Positions 1-10,729 of a stretch of 64,000 nt of DNA are shown here, piece after piece. The number at the start of each line of letters is the position of its first letter. Position 1 is the first letter of the stretch. The notes beneath the pieces were generated by a model. That model saw only the letters and a list, made by a program, of their open reading frames with translations, searched no databases and had not been told where the DNA came from. This DNA is from Bretschneidera sinensis. Lineage: Eukaryota > Streptophyta > Magnoliopsida > Brassicales > Akaniaceae. The stretch spans positions 2,940,001-3,004,000 of the forward strand of contig CM043700.1 of assembly GCA_023935145.1 (NCBI GenBank), in the 5' to 3' direction. A program made the translations under genes and the position numbers.

Positions 1-2454
1 GAACAGAAGCCACAATAAGATAACATAGAGGGGGAGAACCAATCAGAAATTTTGCATGAAAGAAAACGAACTTTGTTAATATATTTCTCAGTCAAAAAGA
101 TGCCAAGGTTCTTTCTTTTCTTTCTTTTTTGGTTATATTGAGATACTTACCTATAAACATATTAAGAATGACCTTTATCAATTCAGTAAACTCTGATACA
201 TTAAAAATCGAGTAGATCACATCAACAAAATAATACCTGCCGCCTTTTACGTTGCTGTGAAAGAGCCGCATTACACTCTGTTAGCTCAGCAATATTGTGA
301 GCAGAAATTCCAGGACGTATTCTTTTTTCGCCAGGGCCCAATTCCTCATCCTCAGCAGCTATTACGAAAAAAACAGAACTCAAATGAGAGATTATACAAG
401 TTAAATGTAACTAAACAAATATCAATCAAGGAAAAACACAAAGAAAGAACCTCTTTTCCCATTGCTAAGACCAGAAGCATTGGCTGTAACTGCTGTTGAT
501 GCTGACAAAGGTATTTGCCTTTCAGCCTGCGCAAGTAATGACCTTGCTTCATCCCTTTCCTTTTTAAGTCTTGCAATCACACGGCAAGCAGCATCATGCT
601 GCAGACAAAATACAAACATAATCAATTTAGTTAGGTCAGTAAGCACAAAAGTACGAACTTAAACAAAATGCTGAATAAAAAAAATGATCGACATAAAGGA
701 AGCCAGCAAATAATTTTTTAACATCAACTAAACAACGATTAATCACTACAAACACCAACAAAAGCAGAAGATGATATAAGGTCCAAACTTTAGCAGGCAA
801 ATAACCTAGTCACCATTACCTGGTATAGGGCATGACTTAGCTCTTGCCTCGCTGTATGAAGTTGTTGCTCCAATGCAAAATTGGATAGCATCAAACTGTC
901 CCATTCCTACGAGTAGAAAAGTAAAACAACTTTACAAGCAAAATACTGAAGTACAGTCAAACATTTGAATAATGAATTTATTATCAATTAGAAAAGAATG
1001 GGACAAAATTAGAAAAGAAAAAGATCATGATGATGACAGAATGTGAACCTAATATAATCAAAAGAATTCCTTGCTTTAACACAATTGAAATTTACCAGGG
1101 GAATGATTACAGGATACATGTATAGCCTTGTGCATTGTAACACATCGATAGCAATGGTGAAGTATGAATTATCATAACGGAGGAGTAAAAAAAAAGTCCC
1201 TCAAATTCTAAAGCATGCCAGGCTTTTAAAAAGACTTCAAAGACTGAAACTTCATAAGAAGGACAGATGTCAAACAGACATACATTCTGGAACATCCCAA
1301 GCAACCCAGGGATGCTAGCAGAGTGCAACGGCTTGGGCTTCACTATCTGCATGACACCCAATAAAAATAAATCAGCATGTAAAGGGCATCTTACAAAATG
1401 ACATATGACAGTAAAAGAACACGGAAACAAACAAACAATAATGAAATCAACAGCAAGACTACCTTGCCTGTTTTGATTGGAACAATGTCATCCTTAGCAA
1501 GTGGATCCCCTGTAATTGGACATCTCCCATAATCCTAATCAAGAAACAAACATGTAAATCTTCCATCAAATATATTGCCAATTTTCATAATGACGCATAA
1601 GTTGATAAAAATCAAATGAAGCAACTGAGATATGATAAGCCAAAAACGTCACTCATGCATCACCAAACAAAAGACAGGAAAAGCACCAAAAAGAACACTC
1701 CATTCCCTTCGTAAGGAAGCTCTCAATAGTACTTTGTTGTCATTCACCTAATTCATCAACCGGTAAAAGCCTCGCTCATCAAAGGCCTCAGTTCTCTAAG
1801 ACACAAGAGACATGAAACTTCGTTGCAAAAAATAATTAATTTTGTTTCTATTCCTTCATCTGGCTCCATAATCTTTATAAATCCTAGCCAAACAAAAAAA
1901 TAGTGACTCGCATAACTCAAAACTGAAGAGTTCGGTTGGGGTCAGTTGAGTAAAACGCATAGTTCGTCAAGTACCCCAGTAACAGAAACCCGAAATTTAA
2001 TAAAATTCTGGCAACTTTTCAACGCTACAACCTGGTAGCAACTAACCATCAAAATTTCCAATTTGGCTGAGACGAAAAAATAGACAAGACAAGATAAAAA
2101 ATTTAAGTTCCGTGCCGATCATGTTTAACTTAACAACTAGAAATACACATAAATATACTTTCTTGGTAATGAAACAGAGAATTAAGGGAAAGAAAAACAG
2201 AAACCCTAGAATGAAACACAAGAAAGATAGAAGAGGAGAGAGAGAGATAGAAACAAGCATACCGATATGTGCCTCTCAATTAACCGTCTCTCGAAGAGCA
2301 AGCCAGACTTCTTAGAGACTACGGGCTCTTCCGGCACTTCGCCGGAGACTGTAGTGACAAGACAAACACAAATCAAAAACCAGTACAAAAAAGAAAACAA
2401 TAGCATTTAAACAAGAGACAAACACAGAGAAGGAGACGTACGTGAACAGTTCAT
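1..2454 (-). CDS. PRP19: Pre-mRNA-processing factor 19 (PRP19/MAC3), U-box E3 ligase, partial
   Basis: Seven coding exons are visible on the minus strand: 2442-2454, 2263-2348, 1463-1534, 1284-1346, 820-906, 451-598 and 237-358. All join in frame at GT-AG sites and give about 189 residues. The start is the MNCS Met at 2454. Residues 1 to about 70 form the U-box ([21 protein letters not shown] is split over exons 2-4 with its typical [13 protein letters not shown] lead-in). Next come the PRP19 tetramerisation coiled coil ([20 protein letters not shown]) and the [18 protein letters not shown] block. The WD40 propeller lies beyond the left edge, and positions 1-236 are intron. PRP19 is the core of the nuclear NineTeen/MOS4-associated complex, which ubiquitinates spliceosome parts and in Arabidopsis (MAC3A/B) supports immunity. 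Only the 3' truncation by the window is odd. The family call is very secure; I cannot choose between MAC3A and MAC3B. Confidence 0.96.
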
Positions 2455-2760
2455 AGTGTGAGAGAAAGAGACGGAGGGAGCTTCTCTTCGGTTTTTTGGT
2501 AATGAAAACCTGCTGAGTGACAAAATTATTTGGTGAAATACAACGAAGCAGCGAAAGAGAGTGAGAGAACGAGAGGCAAAAGAAGAAGAAAGAGAGGGAG
2601 AGAGAAATAAAAACATCTCACTGTGGGTTTTACGAATTAGGGATACGCCATTGGGCTTGGAAGTGGATCAAACCCAAACAAACCTAAGACAACTCGTTGC
2701 TTTGTTTTTATTCGGAGGTCGGCCCGGTCAGCCCTCACATTGGGCTTTTTGGGCTTCACT
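2455..2760 (-). promoter_or_regulatory. PRP19 5' UTR and proximal promoter
   Basis: The leader upstream of the PRP19 start is purine-rich on the plus strand (GA repeats near 2460-2610). Three TGGGCT site II-type motifs lie at 2652-2657, 2741-2746 and 2750-2755. Such motifs are common in promoters of plant housekeeping genes. The transcription start is not determined. Confidence 0.4.
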
Positions 2761-4220
2761 GTACAGAAGCTTTAAAATAGGCATTTCAGTACTTTTCACG
2801 TAAATTGATAAAATTTAAAATGTAAAAACCAAATTAAGATAATGAATAAAATATAAGGGGAACAATCAGATAAAAACCCTAAATAAATTTTGCTTTAAGA
2901 AAAATTAATCAATTTTTTTAAAATGCTAAATTACATCTCCATACCCGATTTTTACACCTAATTACAATCAGATCCATTAGTTTGAAAAGCGATAACCAGG
3001 TCCTATCATTTAAAACTTATAATAGAAACATAAAATGTCCACAATAACCTTGTAAATATACAATATTTGCATGTGTGAAGTCCGAATGTGCCATAAGATT
3101 AAGACAAACACGACCCTGTCATTTCAATCAATTCTCTTCTTTTTTTTTCCATTTTAACACCCTAATTCTAAAGAAGAAACTCGCACTTAACTTTAATTTT
3201 TTTATTTAATTTTGGGTGAAATATTTCAATTTATCGTTATTCTATGTCTTCAAAATGTTGAACATAATCAAAATCTATCCCCGTAATTTCTCAACTTACT
3301 TGCTACTCTTGTTTCAAACTGAGCACGCAAGTAAACCCATCATTTTGTTTTTGAAATGAAATTGAACCTTAGCTTTAAATTTTTCATTAATGTAAGCGAT
3401 TCAACTAGATAACAACTATATTCTTTATATATATTAAAACCTTTCAATGATTATATTTCTAGTTTAATTCTCTTATTCTCTTTACCTTTCAATCTGATAA
3501 AATAACTTAACTTTGATCCAAATCAAATTGAAATTGTAACAGTCTAGAGGTAATTTGGACACTTCTAGGGTTTTAATGATAGTCTAGTTATTTTTATGGA
3601 CGTGTTGCATTCATAAATGATGATGCTACCGATTTCCGTCAACTATCTTAACAGCAACTCACGTTTGATTTGCTTGTCATGTACATAACAAAAATTTAAG
3701 GTGAAATGTTTGATTTTCAAATTAATGAGCCTAATTGTAATTAGGTGCAAATTAAACTCAAGTGTGAAAAATGTTTTTCACGGTTCTTATGCAATCAAGG
3801 TAAACATAGCGAATCGGTTTGTGTTTCTCCTAGCACCAATCCTTCTTAATCTTGACAGTGGTCACGTGCACAATCACTAACGGAAAGCAAACTAGATTTT
3901 ACAACCCAAGAGCCTTACTCTTCTTCTTTAAAAAAATTATATGGAGTTTCTCTCTCTAAAGTTATTATTTCTCTCTCTAACCATGCAACTTTATATTTGG
4001 TATTTTTTGTATATTTTTCGGACAGAAAAACTGTCTTATAACAATTCATTTTCTATCCAAATAATGAGGTGTTTTTTTGGTTTAAGAAGATTTATGTAGA
4101 TGGGTTAAATATTGGGCGGATCAAGCTAATCATCACAGGCGCCCTACCTGACCCGTTAATTCTTACGTCTTAGAATGAAAAAAAGTTATCTTAAGTAAAA
4201 CAATAACAAAAATAAAAAGC
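2761..4220. other. Intergenic, AT-rich, no gene seen
   Basis: There is no reading frame of note and no recognisable repeat with defined ends. Short T- and A-rich runs dominate. Confidence 0.6.
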
Positions 4221-4222
4221 TA

Positions 4223-4746
4223 GGGGCATGTTTGGATGAGATTTTCAAAAACTGTTTTCAGTTTTCAAAAACTGCTTTCCATGTTTGGCAAACAGTTTTC
4301 AAAAATAATTTTCTAAAACAGTTTTCAAAAAACCCGAAATTGATGTTTTATGACATAATTTTTCGAAAAATAACTCTAAAATCAGTGTTAACTTCTGTGT
4401 TTCATTCTTCCTCCATAGTATATAAAAAATATTAAATATTAAATATTAAAAATAAAATAATATTAATATTAATTATTTTTAAGTATTTAGTAAGTATGAG
4501 AAATAAAATTAATATAGATTTTAAATTTAAATTCAAAACTAAAAATAATTACAAGGTGTATCAAAATAGTTTTCAAAATAAGATTATCCAAACAACATTT
4601 TACTGTTTTCTGTTTTGAAACAGTTTTCGAGTTACAGTTATCCAAACATGTTTTATTCAGAAAATATCATAAAACTGTTTTTAATTTTCATTTTCAAAAA
4701 CAATTTTTTAAAACTGAAAATAAAAAATTATTACCTAAACATGCCC
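4223..4746. mobile_element. MITE-like element, Tourist/PIF-Harbinger style termini
   Basis: The left end GGGGCATGTTTGGAT and the reverse complement of the right end GGGCATGTTTAGG form imperfect terminal inverted repeats. Both ends are flanked by TA (a wider CTA/TAA context). The interior is an AT-rich run of repeated CAGTTTTCAAAAA-like words arranged in inverted fashion. About 524 bp long with no coding capacity. The GGGCATGTTTGG-like terminus resembles Tourist MITEs; the family assignment is inference. Confidence 0.55.
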
Positions 4747-4748
4747 TA

Positions 4749-6160
4749 ACTGTTTTCATTTCATCATTCATCTATGAAAAATGAAAAATGTTTTTTTTTC
4801 TTTGAAAAAGAAAATGAATACAAAAAATAGCATGTTCATTGTTCACAAAATGAGCAAGGGACAAGAGGCTTGAAGTCTTGTTTATTATAACTGCTGAACC
4901 AAAACCGTAACGGCATCTTATATATCTTACCAATGTTAAACCAAACTTGATCTGCTCACGAGCAACTTGTTGATTTGTTTCACTTGAAAAACTATCACAT
5001 GATGAGATTCCATTTAAGAAAAGTTAGGCCAATTCTTAAAACGAATTTGCACTAAATTGTTTTTCCTCTTTATAGAAGGGTACGCTTTGAGGGTTTATTG
5101 GCTCATTTTAGCAACTTAGCCTAATTGTTAATATCGAAAAGAAGTCAATGATTGATTTTATAAAGTCCAATCTTACATCTATTTCCGTCATCTTGTTAAG
5201 TTCAGATCCACACGAGCAAGAAGCAAGAACACTTCAAAAAATTAGTCGTCCAAAAGTCTTGTTTTTCATAAAAACCTTTCGACGATTAAATCAACAAATG
5301 ATTAGGGATGATGTAAAAAAATAAAGTGAAGGTAAAGATAAATGAATATTTCGAAAAGTGTGTAAAGAATATAATACACAGAATAATGAGCCTTTTATAG
5401 GGTTAGAAATATTACTTTAATAGAAAAAAGTGGTGGGCTTTTTCTGTGAAATTACCATTTTACCATTTGAGTGAAATAATATATCTACACACCAAATGTT
5501 CTTGGTGTCTTGGAGATCAAGTTTATAATGTAAAATTATCGATATGATCCTAAAGTATATCACATGTTTGAATCGTATCAAATGATATATTTTAACCCAC
5601 ATCACTAATTAAAAAAACAATTTTATGTTCTAATTAGTTTTATCAATGGAAGGAAATAGGAAAAAAAAAATGGAACTAATTGCTTGGTGTAGAAGAAGTT
5701 GTCTTCAACATGTATTAGACTCAAGTGGAGTATCACATGCTCGAGCAGTAGGTAGTGCATTACCTATAGTAGGAAGAAAATAATAGGAACATAGACATGA
5801 AAATGAAAAATTTGTTGTATCCCAAGTTATATATGTTGTGTTTTGAAAAGTGTAACATACATCATACATAGCACAAATTTCGATCTTATGACTGAATGGG
5901 CGCAATATTCCCTATCACCACAAAAGATCTTCCTATATGTTATTTGATTTCACACCCCTAACCTAAGCATATTGAAATAATTCTGATCTATGAACTTTTA
6001 AGTACAACACATCTTCAAAAAAGAAATGCAGACTAAACATGAAAACATAGGAGATGCCTATTCTGAATTGTCCTCCTAAGTTTAAATTCTCTCATCATAA
6101 TGTGATTAATTAGCCATCTTCTACATGCTTAATTTATACCACGAATACTCCACTTTGAGT
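4749..6160. other. Intergenic, no gene seen
   Basis: AT-rich DNA with stops in all frames. The small open frames at 5417-5905 show no family hallmarks. Confidence 0.6.
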
Positions 6161-6165
6161 CGTGC

Positions 6166-6510
6166 TTGGGAGTTTGGAGGAAAAGAGAGGGGAAGGATGG
6201 AAAGGGAAGGTAGGGTACTTATCATTCTTTTGTTTCGATGTTAAAAAAAAAATAGAAAAGTAAAAGAGGGTAAGGGAATGGTTCAATCCTCTCCCCTTTG
6301 GTTCAAAAAGGGAAAAAAAAAAATCTCTCCCCTCCAATACCCCAAATCATGGATTTTTTTTATTAAAAAAAAAATATGGTTTGAATGTCATGATTTAAAT
6401 TCCCTTCAATCCCCTTCTGCTCCATCTTACTCTCAAGCAGGGGTATAATGTACAATTCTCTTCCTTTCCCTTCCATCTCCTCTAATACCCTCCATCTCAA
6501 CACACTCCTA
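6166..6510. mobile_element. Purine-rich inverted-repeat (MITE-like) element, first of two
   Basis: The left arm (GGGAGTTTGGAGGAAAAG, then GGGGAAGG and GGAAAGGGAAGG) pairs loosely with the pyrimidine-rich right arm (CTTCCTTTCCCTTCCATC, then CCCTCCATCTC). Ends are not sharp and no target-site duplication is clear. Confidence 0.35.
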
Positions 6511-6516
6511 CAATGT

Positions 6517-6715
6517 GTTTACGGTTTTGGGGGGAAAGAAAAGGAAAGATAGGGAAAAAAGAGTAAAAGAAGGGTTGAAAACTTTCACTTACTTGAGAGT
6601 TTTATAAAGTAAAGAGGAGTAAAAAAAAAACTCTCAAAATAGTTTTTAATTAACTCTTCCTTTCTTTTCTCTTACATAACCCTAAAAAACCTCCTCTCAA
6701 ATACACTGTTAGCTT
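6517..6715. mobile_element. Purine-rich inverted-repeat (MITE-like) element, second of two
   Basis: The left arm GTTTACGGTTTTGGGGGG followed by AAAGAAAAGGAAAGA faces the right arm TCTTCCTTTCTTTTCTC then AACCTCCTCTCAAATACAC. It directly follows the 6166-6510 element and uses similar words, so the two may be relatives or one nested structure. Confidence 0.35.
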
Positions 6716-6938
6716 TCAAATAACCCGAATTGAATTTCTTCAAGTTTAATACACAAACAATCGAACAAGAGAAGTTAATCTGATCAAAGGTCCGTCTGAT
6801 CTAGCTTATGTGTTTGGATTAGACTCAAAATATGATTAAGCGGTATTGAAGGCCGATTAAAATAAGAAGGTTTTGATCGGGTGAAAGCAAACCAGCGTAG
6901 AGATCAAATATTTGGAGATTTGAGTCGAGGGAGGAATT

Positions 6939-7370
6939 TGTTGGGATGCTCCTCAAATCCACATCGAAGAGAAGTGCTATTGTAAGTTGTTCTAATCCCA
7001 CATTGTCTATGTACCAAAAGAATGTGGATACTAGTTATTATAAATATGAGCATAAACAGAGTTAGTCTCACATCTCTATTCTTTAAGTAGTAATAGTTGG
7101 TAAGATGAGAGTGTAGCAACCAAACGCCAATATAGGGATCTATGGGTTGAGTGAACGTTAGGTGTATAAGGGCTTTGAGTTATGAGATTGAGGAGAGTTT
7201 TCACACAGTTTTGTCTAGAAAAATTGTGTTAGCTTGCGAACGTAGGCAAAATGTGTCAACCATGTTAAAAATTCTTGTATTTTTTTCTCTTTATTTTTGT
7301 TATTGTGATTGTATAGTTGTTTTGGGATATCAAAATTCTCAAAATTATGCTTTTGCTGTAAAAGTATAGG
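6939..7370 (+). mobile_element. LTR-like fragment
   Basis: The segment begins with TGTTGGGATG and holds paired CCACATCGAAGAGAAG and CCCACATTG words followed by a TATAAATATGAG promoter-like stretch. This layout is common in plant copia LTRs. No partner LTR, primer site or target duplication was found, so it is at best a decayed solo LTR. The right border is approximate. Confidence 0.3.
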
Positions 7371-9800
7371 GAGAAAAAAACGTTAGATAAAAGTCAAGTT
7401 GATCTAAAGTAAAGTTGGAAGTGTCGCCATATCTTCAACTGAAAATGTCTTATTTTCTATCCCAATTGTCATTATTTAAAAAATAATAATAACACATATC
7501 TGTCGATACAAAGACACCACTTTTTTTTTTTTTTTGAAAGGATACAGTGTGACATATACTTGACTAACCTTGATTAAGGGATGCATAAAACAATGGATAA
7601 CCACAAGGTCTTTTCAATTGCAATATCTTCTAGCCATGGTCAATTCTGAAAGTCGATCTAGAAGCACCATGTGAATAGGGTCAGTCCCTGACTGGCTTAC
7701 ACAGTTATGCCCATCTCTTCAATGTTGGGAATAGTTTCCATCTTTTTGTGTATTAGAGTAGAACATTATCTTTATATTTGGAGCAAGCATATTTAATTTT
7801 TTCCTATCTCAAAGGCAGTTTCATCGAACAAGGGAAACCAATTCATGCTTTGGAATTTTACCAGAACAAGCAAAATGGCATAAAAATTGTCTCAAAATGA
7901 GTTAGGTAATGGAAACACAAGCATATAGGATGTTGAGTCTAAATTTGCGAGCTAGAGAGAGAGAGAGAGAGGGAGAGAGAGGGAGAGAAAAAGGGAGTGT
8001 GGCTTTGTGGTAGGGAAATTAAGGAGAGGGATTCCTCTGCTACATCAATCAATGAAAAGAGGTTGAAAAAAAGGCCCATTACTGATGGATGCAAAGCAAC
8101 CTAGGATTAATTTTTGGTCGTGGGGGCTTTCGTACTTTGCTATGCCTTGTACACTCTGCTGAGAATAAAAAAAAAACAATTATTATAACGAATATCAGAA
8201 AATTTAATTAATAATTAATTATTATTTTACGTGCAAAATTTAGATTAAATGATAAAAATAAATGTTAAAAGATGGGTGCTCAGTTGGTGGTTTAACCTAT
8301 TCCTAATTAGATATTTTGCTGTCTTAATCATTCTTTTTTGTCTTTGTGAAAGATATTTATGTCCTTGATCGGTTTTATCTCAATTATCATGGTTAGAACA
8401 GACAAAAAAACTCTTTTTCTTTTTATATATGCATTTGTAAGCAACACAATAATTTTCGTAATTTTTTTTTGAATTTTTATTGTATTGGTTAAAAATATAA
8501 TTAGATGATTAATTATCTCAAAAGTGTAGCAGTCAATTCTTAGAAATTTGTCTTTCCTCTCAACTCTCTCTTTAGAGAAATTTTAATGGGTGGATAATGA
8601 GTTAAAAACATATTTTGACCAAAATCTTTCTATTTATGTAAGAAAAAAGTGATTTGAGTTAGACCTACGAGTAGTGGATCAACGGGTACAAGTTAAAAAT
8701 ATCGGTTTCTTAACGGATCATATTTTTTATGTTTATACCCGTGTTTTAGTGGTCGGGTAACGGATCAAAAATATCTACGAATTAAAAATCTCACTTTTAG
8801 TAGCATCAGAGTATTAATTTTAACTACTAAGCCAAAACCTTGTCGGTTTGATATAGTTATTCTTAATTATGAAAACTTATTCATCCGTAACCGTGGGTTT
8901 ATTTAAACGGTAGATTTGTCTCTATTGAAGAATAATGTGTCAGTTGTGATCCGGTTTGTTATCGTTTCAATTGAGATCAAAGTTATTCTTCCAAAGAAAA
9001 AGAATTCTTAATCATGGTAAGTTGACTTGGATAGATCATGCTAAATCACTTTCAAATTTGAATGCTACACAAGTTTATAATTTCAATCCGTAGTATGAGT
9101 GACAATGATTCCCATGACTAAAAGAGCAAGAAAAAGACATTCAACAACTACATTATTTCTCTATAGTTGAATAGCATATTTTTTTTTCAAACCAAGTGTA
9201 TTGATCAATAATTATCTCTTTTGAAGAACTACTACTGGATTTAATTCTTATCAAAAATGGCTTTTTTAGAGGCAATAAGAATCAAGCAACGTAAATTCAT
9301 TGTTATCCTAGAAACAATTCCCAAATTATGGATATGTAAGTGCTGAAATTATTCCACATTTCATTTTCTTACAGGACAATTTGATAACAGTAACTGTTAC
9401 TAATATCTCTTCTCTTGTAAGCTCCCCATTGCTTTCAATCCGTTCAAATGCCAACTATATAGCCCCAAACATGCATCGGCATCATATATCAATGGTGGGT
9501 ACAGCAAAATGATCTAATACTTAATTTCCTAATTAATTTTTTTTACAATTTCTTTTTGGTTCTCAGGATAGGAGAACAAATTAACAATAAATTAGTTTTT
9601 CAAATTCTTGTAATGGTTAAGATTTCCACATATATGCGTCGATGAGGATTTTGCCAGGTCATGGTTGAGGTGTTAGGATTATAAGGTTCGATGTGTTAGT
9701 TATTTGTTCGGTTTTTATATGGGTTTTGCTTATATTTTTTTCCTAGTTTAAGCAAAAAATAAAATAAAAAACTGCTCCCTTAAACATAAAAAATTATTGA
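7371..9800. other. Intergenic; contains a (GA)n microsatellite
   Basis: A GA repeat with GGGA interruptions occupies about 7955-7988. The rest is AT-rich with no coding or structural signal I can support. Confidence 0.6.
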
Positions 9801-9964
9801 TTAGACTGAGAGGTTTTAAACCTGTCTGAAACTTTATTAATAATTTTAGAAAACTTCACTGGTAACATCAGTATAAGTGTGAGACCCAAAAAAATAATAT
9901 TATCAATGAATTTTCTCAAAATTATAAATAAAATTTTGAATAGTTCTAAAATATTATGTCTAGC
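9801..9964. mobile_element. MITE, family A copy 1
   Basis: Long imperfect inverted repeats: the left arm starts TTAGACTGAGAGGTTTTAAA and continues CTTTATTAATAATTTTAG; the right arm reverse-complements to TAGACATAATATTTTAGAAC then TTTTATTTATAATTTTGAG. The same arrangement recurs at 23601-23765 and 36903-37072, which supports a real family. Confidence 0.55.
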
Positions 9965-10390
9965 CAAGAATTGCTGCATAAACACAGGGCTAATTTAGGT
10001 GTTAAAGTAAGAGAAAAAGAAAAAAAAAAACAAAACAAAAGTAAGTAAAAATGACTATTAATTACTGGATAAGTATGCGAAGGAATTGGGTAAGAAGGCT
10101 TGGTCAACTCAACTTCTGCTCCACCGTTATAGCAATTAGCAAGAAGAAGGTTCTCTCAAATAAAAACCCACATTTGTGCACTACAGAAGGAAAAAAATCT
10201 TGGTTATTGATCGAAAGTTTCAGTGATAATTTTTTAAAAATATAAAATTTACATCCGATGCAGTCAATAATTTCTCCAAAAGAAGAGGAGAAAGAAGAAG
10301 AAAAGCCAAGGTGTCACTATGAAAAACTGTAGGTCTAACGCGACTCTCGGGTTGACAAAGGAAGTGCTACCGTACGGACAGCCAAAACCA
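9965..10390. other. Upstream region of the CCT-motif gene
   Basis: AT-rich, with no gene recognised before the TATA motif. Confidence 0.5.
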
Positions 10391-10400
10391 CTATATATAA
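10391..10400 (+). promoter_or_regulatory. TATA box of the CCT-motif gene
   Basis: CTATATATAA lies about 330 bases upstream of the chosen start codon. It would place transcription initiation near 10420-10430, ahead of a CT-rich leader. Confidence 0.55.
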
Positions 10401-10563
10401 CTAACTTTTTAACACCCCATACCCTCCAATTTCTTAGCTAGCTAATAACAACATTTTCTTCTCAAAAGACAGAAAATTATACAAAAGTTTTTCCTTTTCT
10501 CTCTCTGTCTGTCTAAAACTGAATTCGGTCTCTTTCTTATCTCCTTATATTCTTTTTGGTTCA

Positions 10564-10629
10564 ATGGAAATTTGTGCTCCATTGGTTTTTAGGCATGATA
10601 AGCACAGAAGGGGTATTGTTGATTACTAG
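10564..10629 (+). CDS. Upstream ORF (21 codons) in the CCT-gene leader
   Basis: An ATG at 10564 opens a 21-residue frame that ends with TAG at 10627. It begins MEICAPLVFRHDKHRR and is rich in basic residues and His. It lies between the inferred transcription start and the main start at 10730, so ribosomes would meet it first. A second ATG at 10594 in another frame overlaps it. Whether the peptide is conserved is unknown to me. It could attenuate translation of the CCT protein or be incidental. Confidence 0.45.
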   Translation: MEICAPLVFRHDKHRRGIVDY

Positions 10630-10729
10630 CTAGCTTCTTTTTTTTTTTTCTGGGTGTGTGTAATTTCTTCTTTAATTGCTATTTTTGGAAGCTTTGGATA
10701 TTAAGGAAACATCATCGAAGCAAGAAACG

